Shown here piece by piece: positions 1-6,664 of a stretch of 13,582 bases of DNA. The notes under the pieces were generated by a model. The model was not told where the DNA came from, did no database searches, and saw only the letters and a list, made by a program, of their open reading frames with translations. Where the stretch lies: contig JAVEVH010000018.1 of assembly GCA_034005145.1 (NCBI GenBank), forward strand, positions 1 to 13,582, given 5' to 3'. Position 1 is the first letter of the stretch. Each line of letters begins with the position of its first letter. The stretch comes from JAVEVH01 sp034005145 (lineage in GTDB: Bacteria > Patescibacteriota > Dojkabacteria > SC72). A program made the translations under genes and the position numbers.

Positions 1-397
1 AGAAAATATACGATTATCCCTTGATTGGAATCTAACTAGAACACTATCTAAAATAAATTACAGAATCCATACAGACTCTATTAAAGAAAATCTCATACCC
101 AAGGGTTTAACGAAAAAACAAATATTCTTAACCTATGCTACTGAGGCAGACATATTAAATATGGCACTATTTAATATGACTGCTCGAGAATGGAGAGAGA
201 GGAACAAAAACAAGAAAGGAAACATTAGAGATTATGCAGATATAAGGCAATTAATCTGTCTATCTAATTTAGAAAGTATTAATGCAGAACTGATTAGAGA
301 TGGTCTTGAACAGAAAGAGAGGTTGAAGAAATTAAACAGAATTGCAATTTACCAAATGACATCCCTTACTCAACAGAATACAAAACAATTAAAATAA
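1..397 (+). CDS. KilA-N-type DNA-binding protein, C-terminal part (5' end outside window)
   Basis: The reading frame is open from base 2, so the gene starts before the window; 131 residues plus TAA are visible. The visible part contains the run LSKINYRIHTDSIKENLIP, then a region with MTAREWRERN, GNIRDYADI, LICLSNLESINAELI and ERLKKLNRIAIYQM. I recognise this as the C-terminal domain that follows the KilA-N or related N-terminal domain in many phage-derived and CPR/Bacteroidota chromosomal proteins. These proteins are thought to bind DNA, but their cellular role is unclear. The KilA-N domain itself is not visible, so the family call rests on the C-terminal half. The gene converges on the glycosyltransferase gene, with only 3 bp between the two stop codons and no hairpin terminator between them. 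An internal ATG at 161 is not the start, because the family resemblance extends upstream of it. Confidence 0.72.
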   Translation, partial: ENIRLSLDWNLTRTLSKINYRIHTDSIKENLIPKGLTKKQIFLTYATEADILNMALFNMTAREWRERNKNKKGNIRDYADIRQLICLSNLESINAELIRDGLEQKERLKKLNRIAIYQMTSLTQQNTKQLK

Positions 398-400
398 CGA

Positions 401-1555
401 TTAAAAATATTTTACTGTCTCTTTTATACACTTATCCCAATTAAGACTCTCTCTTACTGTATTAATAGCACTCTCTCTAATTATATCCTGTTTATCTAAA
501 GAAAAAAGAATCTCTCTTAAAACCCTCTCTAAATCTCTCTCATCATTATATTTAAAATAGTAACCATTTACCCCATCCTTTATTACCTCCCTATACCCTG
601 ACTTAGAATTAGAAACTACTGTAACAAGACCAGATGCCATGGCCTCTACAGGTGCTAATCCAAATGCCTCTTCCATTATTACTGGATATACGAATATATT
701 CCCCTCTCTTAATACTTTTGCTAATTCCCTTCTAGGTAATAGGTTATATCTCTTTATCCCTTCCATTTTAAATATATTCTCAAAACCAATGGGAATATTA
801 GGTCCTAAGCTCTCTCCAATAATGTATAGTTTTAATTCTTTAAATTCTTTTTTTAAATTCTTAAAAGCATTAATTAATAAATATATACCCTTTTCAGGAA
901 CTACCCTACCTGCAAATACAATTATTGGATTAGAAGTATTACTATCTCTCTTTTTAAAAATATTCGTATCTATACCTGCATATACTACCTTAATCTTATA
1001 TTTAAACATTGGAAATCTTTTTATTATTCCCTTCTGTATATGCTTACTCACTGCTAGAACAGAATCTATCTTTTTTAATACTACCTTACCTAACCTATCT
1101 GTTATATATCCATAATTGAAGTAGTTTTCCCTTTTTGAAAGTTCATGCCCTCCTATATGGAATAGTACTTTACTTTTAGGATTAAAAAGCTTTATCCAAA
1201 AACAGAATGGGAATGTCTGAAACACAATTATTTTTCTTATCCCTAACCTATTAATCTTAAAAGAAACTTTAAGAATGTATGGTAGGTAGAAAAATATACT
1301 ATTTTTTCTAAAACATTCCCTATCTATCTTTGTAACCTTTGTATATAGATGAGTATTTGAATACCTATTTACATCTGAAACATCAAATCTATCTGTACTA
1401 TCTCTTTCTCTTGAAAATATGAGACTACTATACCCTAACCTCTTTAAATGATATGCATAATCCTCTACTAAGTGCTCTGTGGCTGTTAGCGTATTTTTAG
1501 AAGGTATTAACCACCATGGGGGAGCAATGAGAGCTATATCATTACTATTTTTCAT
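401..1555 (-). CDS. GT4-family glycosyltransferase (last gene of the RiPP-like operon)
   Basis: This 384-residue protein has the GT-B layout of family 4 retaining glycosyltransferases. The N-terminal Rossmann half covers about 1-195. The C-terminal nucleotide-sugar half starts near VVYAGIDTNIF (190-200) and continues with FAGRVVPEKG (214-223) and the acidic E-x7-E motif E296-AFGLAPV-E304 in EEAFGLAPVEAMASG. It should transfer a sugar from an NDP-sugar to an acceptor in the cytoplasm; no membrane segment or signal peptide is seen. The usual GGTE-type N-terminal loop is altered (TATEHLVEDYAYHL, 24-37). Its ATG overlaps the end of the carbamoyltransferase gene by 11 bp, so the two are translationally coupled. 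The context suggests that it decorates the same product as the carbamoyltransferase. Sugar and acceptor cannot be read from the sequence; surface-polysaccharide synthesis is the main alternative. Confidence 0.88.
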   Translation of the reverse strand: MKNSNDIALIAPPWWLIPSKNTLTATEHLVEDYAYHLKRLGYSSLIFSRERDSTDRFDVSDVNRYSNTHLYTKVTKIDRECFRKNSIFFYLPYILKVSFKINRLGIRKIIVFQTFPFCFWIKLFNPKSKVLFHIGGHELSKRENYFNYGYITDRLGKVVLKKIDSVLAVSKHIQKGIIKRFPMFKYKIKVVYAGIDTNIFKKRDSNTSNPIIVFAGRVVPEKGIYLLINAFKNLKKEFKELKLYIIGESLGPNIPIGFENIFKMEGIKRYNLLPRRELAKVLREGNIFVYPVIMEEAFGLAPVEAMASGLVTVVSNSKSGYREVIKDGVNGYYFKYNDERDLERVLREILFSLDKQDIIRESAINTVRESLNWDKCIKETVKYF

Positions 1556-3233
1556 TATCTGCTGTCTCTACAATCTTATCATCAAGTAATACAAAATCAA
1601 TTCCTAACTTCTTTGCAGTAGAGATAGCGTTTTCATCCGTATGAACAATAGGTTCACCAGGACCATTAAAAGAGGTATTTATTAAACAGGGTATCTCATA
1701 TTTCTCCCACATTCTTTTTAAAATTTGATAAACAGGTTCTAACTCCTTATCACTTTTATATATAACCTGTGCTCTTGCACTACCATCTATATGAACAACA
1801 GCAGGTATTTTTTCCTTCCAATCTTTACTCACATTAAAATTACATAGCATATATTTGGATAAATCTGTTTTTGTAGAATTAGGAAAAACCATTTCTGCTA
1901 ACTCATCGATAATGATTGGTGCTAAAGGTCTATACCATTCTCTTCTTTTAATATCAGTATTTACCCTGTCATACATTTTTAAAGAGGAAGGTATGGCTAG
2001 TAAACTTCTATGACCAAGTGCTCTTGGACCACTCTCAGAATACCCTATACAAACTCCCATAACCTCTTGGTTGTATAACCTATCTACTATCTCTTCAACC
2101 AATTTATCAGAAAGTTTTACTACTTTCTTTTCTTCTACTCCAATGGTACCTACAAAAGGAGAATGTTTTTTTACTTTACCTCCTCTTAATTTTTGAATAA
2201 TAGAGACTGCACCCACTGCCAAACCTGTATCTGAACAACAGGGAGGAACATATACATTTTTAAATATGTTTGAAAATGCGAATTTAGTATTTAAGTTAAT
2301 ATTTAAAGCAGAGCCTCCAGAAAAATATAGATTTGTAGCACCCGTCTCTTTTTGGAATTTAAGAACTAAATTGTATACCCTCTCTTCAAATTCTTTTTGG
2401 CAAACAGTTGCAATATCCATAAAGAATTGATTTTTAAGATCAAACTTCTTAATATCTAATCCAAATTCTTTTTTAATATCTTTAAACAGTTGTTTAGGAT
2501 TTTTCCAATAATCAGAATACCAATTATTTTTTACTAACCAATCTCTAATCTTTTTATTATATTTCCCATATGAGCTATATCCCATTAAACGTCCAGGAGT
2601 AGCTAATCTATGATTATCATCTAGTTCTAACATTGCACATGTTAAATCATTGAAACCAAATATTTGGACTACTTCTAATGGTTCCCAACCATGATGAATA
2701 TATTTTATCTCACCATTTATATATTGAAATACAGAAAAACATGACTCTGAAGCTAATCCATCTACATGTACAAGTAAACTATTCTCTTTAAAATCTCCTA
2801 CAAAAGGTAATATAGAGCCGATATGAGCTAATTCATGAGAACATATATATGCTTCTCTTTCTTTTCGGTTGATAAAGGCCTTAGTTCTAACTATTAAATC
2901 TGAGATATCAAAGGGAGTACTCTCTATTCTCCAAAGACCATTTTCGGAGATAAAGGAGGTACCTGCATAATGATTCACAGATACAACAATAAAGTCTTCT
3001 GGAAGTAAGTGTGCGAAGTTTTCGATATTTTTAGACATACGATATTCATGCTTTCTCCTAGTCAATCTTTCTAATTCGATAGAGGATGATATATTCCCAT
3101 CCTTATCTAATATCGCAAAAGAATGATCATGTGTAGGACAGTATTCAGACCATCCAGGGGATGGATTACCACTCCAATCCTGAACTCCCCATACTCCAAC
3201 AATAGATTTTTCTTTAGATATATTAAATTTCAT
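1545..3233 (-). CDS. NodU/CmcH-family O-carbamoyltransferase
   Basis: The 562-residue length is typical of NodU/CmcH/TobZ enzymes, which use carbamoyl phosphate and ATP to form a carbamoyl-adenylate and then carbamoylate a hydroxyl group, usually on a sugar or antibiotic. The N-terminal Kae1-like domain shows HDHSF (35-39), the metal-site motif H133-ELA-H137, VDGLASES (157-164), SGGSALN (305-311) and CSDTGLAVGA (333-342). The C-terminal YrdC-like carbamoyltransferase domain shows SGPRALGHRS (401-410), REWYRPLAP (431-439) and NTSFN followed by GEPIV (519-530). The key motifs look intact, so it should be active. It lies just after the terminator that follows the peptide gene, with its ATG 12 nt beyond the T-tract and no strong Shine-Dalgarno site. 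Its expression probably depends on read-through. Carbamoylation of a sugar added by one of the two GT4 enzymes is the likeliest role, but this is inference. Confidence 0.92.
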   Translation of the reverse strand: MKFNISKEKSIVGVWGVQDWSGNPSPGWSEYCPTHDHSFAILDKDGNISSSIELERLTRRKHEYRMSKNIENFAHLLPEDFIVVSVNHYAGTSFISENGLWRIESTPFDISDLIVRTKAFINRKEREAYICSHELAHIGSILPFVGDFKENSLLVHVDGLASESCFSVFQYINGEIKYIHHGWEPLEVVQIFGFNDLTCAMLELDDNHRLATPGRLMGYSSYGKYNKKIRDWLVKNNWYSDYWKNPKQLFKDIKKEFGLDIKKFDLKNQFFMDIATVCQKEFEERVYNLVLKFQKETGATNLYFSGGSALNINLNTKFAFSNIFKNVYVPPCCSDTGLAVGAVSIIQKLRGGKVKKHSPFVGTIGVEEKKVVKLSDKLVEEIVDRLYNQEVMGVCIGYSESGPRALGHRSLLAIPSSLKMYDRVNTDIKRREWYRPLAPIIIDELAEMVFPNSTKTDLSKYMLCNFNVSKDWKEKIPAVVHIDGSARAQVIYKSDKELEPVYQILKRMWEKYEIPCLINTSFNGPGEPIVHTDENAISTAKKLGIDFVLLDDKIVETADNEK

Positions 3234-3244
3234 ACTCTATTATT

Positions 3245-3270
3245 AAAAAAGAGGGGGGACATCTCCCCCC
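3245..3270 (-). terminator. Intrinsic terminator after the peptide gene
   Basis: On the minus strand a perfect 7-bp G+C-rich stem (GGGGGGA / TCCCCCC, 4-nt loop, 3253-3270) is followed by CTCTTTTTT (3245-3252). This is a textbook Rho-independent terminator for minus-strand transcripts. The plus strand lacks a T-tract after the stem, so it is one-directional. It sits 21 nt after the stop of the 41-residue peptide and 12 nt before the carbamoyltransferase start. It would end a short peptide mRNA while letting some read-through reach the last two genes. Confidence 0.88.
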
Positions 3271-3291
3271 CAATTTGATCTCCTATACGAA

Positions 3292-3417
3292 TTAGTATTC
3301 GTTATGATCACAGGTTGTCATTTTGACAACTTTTACTACCTTGGTTGCTTTTGAAATGTTATTAACCCTTGAGCTAATATTCTGAGCCAAACCACTTGTT
3401 CCTGGATTGACTTTCAT
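3292..3417 (-). CDS. 41-residue candidate RiPP precursor peptide
   Basis: An ATG...TAA frame of 41 codons lies in the gap between the methyltransferase and the carbamoyltransferase. It begins MKVNPGTSGLAQ, continues with a Ser/Asn-rich stretch (NISSRVNNIS, 13-22), then a Lys/Val stretch (KVVKVVKM, 26-33), and ends TTCDHNEY. It has one Cys (C36), a C-terminal Glu-Tyr pair, and eight Ser/Thr residues. No signal peptide or membrane segment is seen. No close relative is recognised, so the assignment rests on context. The gene sits among a radical SAM/SPASM enzyme, a PqqD-like protein and sugar-tailoring enzymes. It has a strong promoter-like sequence upstream and a clear terminator downstream. 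The N-terminal half would serve as leader and the C-terminal part as the modified core. No Shine-Dalgarno sequence precedes the ATG. A regulatory leader peptide or a chance ORF is possible, but the flanking signals make the latter unlikely. Confidence 0.72.
   Translation of the reverse strand: MKVNPGTSGLAQNISSRVNNISKATKVVKVVKMTTCDHNEY
3314..3330. repeat. Perfect inverted repeat inside the peptide gene
   Basis: GTTGTCA and TGACAAC (7 bp each) are separated by TTT. The repeat covers the codons for the Val-Val-Lys-Met part of the core region. In RNA it would form a small hairpin about 20 nt before the stop codon. It could be an mRNA stability element or a protein-binding site, or simply a result of the coding sequence. 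Confidence 0.5.
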
Positions 3418-3445
3418 AATAGTAATGGTTACAAATTATTCATAG

Positions 3446-3474
3446 AGTATATTTTATTTTGCCTTTCTTTGCAA
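3446..3474 (-). promoter_or_regulatory. Sigma-70-like promoter for the peptide gene
   Basis: On the minus strand TTGCAA (3474-3469, 4 of 6 matches to the -35 consensus) is followed after exactly 17 nt by TATACT (3451-3446, 5 of 6 matches to the -10 consensus). It overlaps the last codons of the methyltransferase gene. A start near 3439 would give about a 22-nt leader before the ATG at 3417. Together with the terminator at 3245-3270 it would make a transcript of about 190 nt carrying only the peptide. Confidence 0.62.
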
Positions 3475-4575
3475 TAACGCGGTTACCTCCTGTCTATTAT
3501 GGAATAAGCTTCTAATTTTTAAGACATCATATTCCTTTTCTAAGATTTTTACTCCCTCGGCAATACTCCTTTGAGCATGGTTGGGGAGTTTAAGAGTAAC
3601 AATAGCTAAGCCACGCTCTTTAAGAAGATGGGCGATCTCATTCATAATATGTGCAGTCTCTTGTGGATCCATATTCATATCATTCACGATTAAATCAAGA
3701 GGCTCTTCCAAATGAATATCTTGTGATTTAACTTTAAGATGAGTTACTTTTGGATTTTTTTCTAAATCAGGGTGTAACGCAGCTGGATCCACTGCTAATA
3801 CATTATATCCGTAATCAGCCAGTACTTTACTCCACCCACCAGGTGCTGCTCCTAAATCTAGAGCTGTACCTTTTCCATCTAATTCAACCTTAAATGTAGC
3901 TAATGCTTCCATTAACTTATTCTCTGCTCTTGAGATTTCTCTTCCACCTGCTCTTGCTCTAATTCTTGCTTCATCACTATGGAAATTCAAGTTCTCACTA
4001 CTTTTCGAAAAACCCATATAGAAGGTATTACCATGTATAAGGATTGAAATGACAAAGATATCATCATTTAGTATCTCCCTATCTGAAAATGTTGGGATAT
4101 TACCCTTATCATAGTATGCATTTCCAATATATACCTCAATATCTTTTGCAGAGTAAGGTAAACTACCACCTATTACTCTACACTGTACAGCAAATTTACT
4201 ACCGGTTTTCATATCTACAATACCTTGTGTACTATTTAGTAAAATCTCCTTATCTTTCTCTAAATCTTTCTCTATTTCACCTGCATCCATAACAGGCATA
4301 ATATGTTTTAAGAAAATTGGAGATTCACTACTTATCTCTTCCAAAAAATCACTCTGATCTTTTTCTGAAGTAATGAGAGCAAGCCCTTCAGATATATTCT
4401 TTCCTACACGAACAGATTCATCAATGTCTCCCAACTCTCTCTTGGCTACGTTTTTAAAATATGGAGTATATGTAACAATATATGCAGAAGATGCATCGTT
4501 TGTTTCAATACCTACCTCTTCTAGAAAGCTAATGTCCGACTTTCTAGAATCAAAATTTGGTTCTTTAGAATCCAT
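3454..4575 (-). CDS. THUMP/RrmJ-type 2'-O-methyltransferase
   Basis: This 373-residue protein resembles the RlmM/FtsJ (RrmJ) class of S-adenosylmethionine-dependent RNA ribose methyltransferases. The N-terminal part (about 30-190) has a THUMP-like start, YIVTYTPYFKNVAKREL. The C-terminal Rossmann domain has motif I DLGAAPGGWS (240-249) and AVDP (261-264). A full K-D-K-E set can be placed at K220, D299 (VNDMN), K329 (TLKLP) and E363 (RQEV), which is the catalytic tetrad of 2'-O-ribose methyltransferases. The length is close to E. coli RlmM (366). Known members act on 23S rRNA. The gene lies 11 nt after the PIG-L gene, in the same operon, and its end carries the peptide-gene promoter. It could be a self-resistance rRNA methylase, a tailoring enzyme, or a housekeeping gene caught in the operon. 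The sequence alone does not decide. Confidence 0.82.
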   Translation of the reverse strand: MDSKEPNFDSRKSDISFLEEVGIETNDASSAYIVTYTPYFKNVAKRELGDIDESVRVGKNISEGLALITSEKDQSDFLEEISSESPIFLKHIMPVMDAGEIEKDLEKDKEILLNSTQGIVDMKTGSKFAVQCRVIGGSLPYSAKDIEVYIGNAYYDKGNIPTFSDREILNDDIFVISILIHGNTFYMGFSKSSENLNFHSDEARIRARAGGREISRAENKLMEALATFKVELDGKGTALDLGAAPGGWSKVLADYGYNVLAVDPAALHPDLEKNPKVTHLKVKSQDIHLEEPLDLIVNDMNMDPQETAHIMNEIAHLLKERGLAIVTLKLPNHAQRSIAEGVKILEKEYDVLKIRSLFHNRQEVTALLQRKAK

Positions 4576-4586
4576 AATAATGTTTA

Positions 4587-5315
4587 TTAAAAATTATCTA
4601 TTAAAAAATCTATCTTATTAGATGAGATAGAGCCTATACCCATTAATAATTCACTATATTCTTGATTAGAGTAATTACCCCAAAAACGAGCCTCTGTCAT
4701 TATCTTATCAGTCATTCCCTCTCTATCTTGAAACTGACTCTTATGACAAAGAACCGCTTCTATTTTCCTCTCAACATCTTCTTTCTCAAGTGATAGGTAT
4801 ACTGTATTAGAATTAATTCCAGTTTTAATAGGGTTGGATGTATATAAACCTTTAAATGAGTTTACTGCATCATATTTACTCTCAAGGTATGGATTAATAA
4901 TAGGGGCAGGCTCTCCATCAATATTACATAACCTCTTTATGCTATAACTAATCTCTTTATGATCGTAGTGACCCTCTTTTGGAGAATGCGTAAGAATATA
5001 ATTTGGATTAATTTTACGTATTTCCTCTAAAAGAAGAGGCATTAATTCATATCTATTAAGTCTCCCATCTTTAAGATTAAGGAAATGAATATTTTTAACA
5101 CCTAATACCTTAGCCGAATTCATTGCTTCCTTCTTTCTAATCTTCCTTACTTCTTCTAAATTTGTATTACCTATCTTATTCCAACTCTCTCCTGATGTTA
5201 CTACTATAATTTCAACTTCATGACCATTCCTAGTATATTTTGCTATCGTACCACCAAACATTAATTCAGCATCATCTGGATGGGCAGTAATGACCGATAC
5301 CTTACGCTTCTCCAT
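4587..5315 (-). CDS. PIG-L/LmbE-family N-deacetylase
   Basis: This 242-residue protein carries the zinc-site motif AHPDD (11-15), the second metal motif H116-Y-D118-H119 (usually HPDH) and the late HKSQ motif (191-194). These are the hallmarks of zinc-dependent deacetylases that remove the acetyl group from N-acetylglucosamine units, as in BshB (bacillithiol), MshB (mycothiol) and GlcNAc-PI deacetylase. It should be cytoplasmic, with no signal peptide. Its ATG overlaps the end of the upstream GT4 gene by 14 bp. This tight pairing mirrors the BshA/BshB and MshA/MshB step order: a GT4 enzyme attaches GlcNAc and the PIG-L enzyme exposes the amine. No BshC- or MshC-like ligase is present, so thiol synthesis is not supported. 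The product is more likely an amino-sugar on the cluster's own acceptor, which is inferred. Confidence 0.9.
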   Translation of the reverse strand: MEKRKVSVITAHPDDAELMFGGTIAKYTRNGHEVEIIVVTSGESWNKIGNTNLEEVRKIRKKEAMNSAKVLGVKNIHFLNLKDGRLNRYELMPLLLEEIRKINPNYILTHSPKEGHYDHKEISYSIKRLCNIDGEPAPIINPYLESKYDAVNSFKGLYTSNPIKTGINSNTVYLSLEKEDVERKIEAVLCHKSQFQDREGMTDKIMTEARFWGNYSNQEYSELLMGIGSISSNKIDFLIDNF

Positions 5316-6375
5316 TTTTTCTTTGAATTAAATTAATCCACATATTATAGTAATCATATGCCATTCTTTCTGAATTATACTCTTTTTCTACAGTATTTCT
5401 AGCATTATTAGCTATCAGGCTATACTTTTTTGGAGTATTAGCTAACATTTCAATAATTGAAATCCACTCCTCTATCTCATTTGTTGAAACCAAATACCCA
5501 TCTTTTTTGTTAGTAATATAGCTCGATATACCTGGAATATCATTTGCAATGACTACAGTACCACATGCCATACTTTCTAAAGAACATAAACTACAACTTT
5601 CAGAAATACTTGGAATAATGGTAACAAAAGAATCTTTATATAGTTTGGCCATATCTTTCCCATAATCAACTCTTCCTACAAAATCATACAACCCATTATC
5701 TATACCCAAATCTTCTGATTCTCCTGCTAATATCAATTTGTATTTAGTTTCCCCTTTATTAAGTTTTTTAATAAGTTTTAATGCAAAGTCTCTATTCTTT
5801 TTTGGTGAATTAAAATTGGGAAAAAAAATTTTAAAATCTTTACTATCAATAAATTTCTTTTCTTTAAATTCAAATATCTCAAATGGAATACCATTCTTTA
5901 TTAATATTAACTTCTCCTCTAGATGTGAATATTTTTTAAGATATTCATCATTAACTACAACAATACGATCAAAAGAGAAAGCATTCTTATTAAGCCAACT
6001 TCTAGCAGAATCTTTCTCTAAAAAAGCATTTGTATGAATAGTAGCTGTAGTTATACATTTACTTTTTATACTAAATAGGTCGATATTATTATAATGTAAA
6101 ACATCAGCATCAAAAGAAATCTTTTTTAATCTCTCTTTATAATCAAAAAAGTCTTTGGATTTCAAAGTATGTATTATTAATCCCTCGTACTCAAATAGCA
6201 AATCTTCACTTCCTAATTGATATATTTCAAATTTAATAGCCTTAGATTTAATAAGGATACGAATTACATTCCATAAAAGAATATTGGATCCTCTTGGAGA
6301 GATTTTAATTTCACCATTTTCAAAAAGAAAAAATCTCTCTGAAATTACTGAAATCTTAAGCATATCTTTATTCAT
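5302..6375 (-). CDS. GT4-family glycosyltransferase, paired with the PIG-L deacetylase
   Basis: This 357-residue protein has a divergent N-terminal half (about 1-165, ending VNDEYLKKYS and LIKNGIPFEIFEF) and a clearer C-terminal GT-B half. The latter has FPNFNSPKKNRDFALKLI (185-202), LILAGESEDLG (214-224) and the E-x7-E motif E259-SCSLCSL-E267 in SISESCSLCSLESMACG. It should be a retaining NDP-sugar transferase in the cytoplasm. It starts within the TAATG overlap with the end of the PqqD-like gene and overlaps the PIG-L gene by 14 bp, so all three are likely co-translated. Pairing with a GlcNAc deacetylase suggests UDP-GlcNAc as donor. The divergent acceptor half fits an unusual acceptor such as the peptide. 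It is only distantly similar to the GT4 protein at 401-1555 and is not a recent duplicate. Confidence 0.85.
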   Translation of the reverse strand: MNKDMLKISVISERFFLFENGEIKISPRGSNILLWNVIRILIKSKAIKFEIYQLGSEDLLFEYEGLIIHTLKSKDFFDYKERLKKISFDADVLHYNNIDLFSIKSKCITTATIHTNAFLEKDSARSWLNKNAFSFDRIVVVNDEYLKKYSHLEEKLILIKNGIPFEIFEFKEKKFIDSKDFKIFFPNFNSPKKNRDFALKLIKKLNKGETKYKLILAGESEDLGIDNGLYDFVGRVDYGKDMAKLYKDSFVTIIPSISESCSLCSLESMACGTVVIANDIPGISSYITNKKDGYLVSTNEIEEWISIIEMLANTPKKYSLIANNARNTVEKEYNSERMAYDYYNMWINLIQRKNGEA

Positions 6376-6662
6376 TAAACGAATTCACTATCATCATAAC
6401 TAAGCTTTTTAAAAATATCTTCTCTCTGTTTTTTTACATTCTTTCCCTCTTTGACAACTATATCTAAAATTTCAAAATCTTTAAGTACTATTAAATTCCC
6501 CTTACTTATATCTTTCATATTAACACCTACCTTCAAACTCTCAAGAAAATCGAAATACTCTATTGGTAATTCATAATCAAGTAACCTCTTACAATTACAA
6601 ACTAGGATATATCCATCCTCTTTTCTAAATCTAATATGCTTATTTAATATATATTTTTTCAT
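6375..6662 (-). CDS. Small PqqD-like protein, candidate RiPP recognition element
   Basis: This 95-residue protein reads like a compact PqqD-type winged helix: NKHIRFRKEDGYILVCN (7-23, beta hairpin), LLDYELPIEYFDFLESLKVG (27-46, a helix where PqqD proteins have their hydrophobic helix), NMKDI (48-52), then NLIVLKDFEILDIV (56-69). A charged tail follows. PqqD-like proteins bind the precursor leader peptide and present it to the radical SAM enzyme. The gene starts 2 nt after the radical SAM stop and overlaps the next gene by TAATG, which is the usual place for such a partner. The similarity is at the level of pattern and size, not strong sequence identity, so the context carries much of the call. 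C22 and C24 form a CxC with no metal-site partners visible. Confidence 0.6.
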   Translation of the reverse strand: MKKYILNKHIRFRKEDGYILVCNCKRLLDYELPIEYFDFLESLKVGVNMKDISKGNLIVLKDFEILDIVVKEGKNVKKQREDIFKKLSYDDSEFV

Positions 6663-6664
6663 AT

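Noticed and set aside
639..1115. 158-codon plus-strand frame
   Set aside because: It is antisense to the GT4 gene, which shows conserved motifs; the translated sequence has no family features.
3277..3283. AGGAG-type Shine-Dalgarno sequence on the minus strand after the peptide stop
   Set aside because: The only start codon at a usable distance is a TTG that leads straight into the terminator stem, with no gene-length frame.
4587..6375. Bacillithiol or mycothiol pathway
   Set aside because: GT4 and PIG-L are present but no cysteine ligase (BshC/MshC type), and the neighbours are RiPP-type genes.
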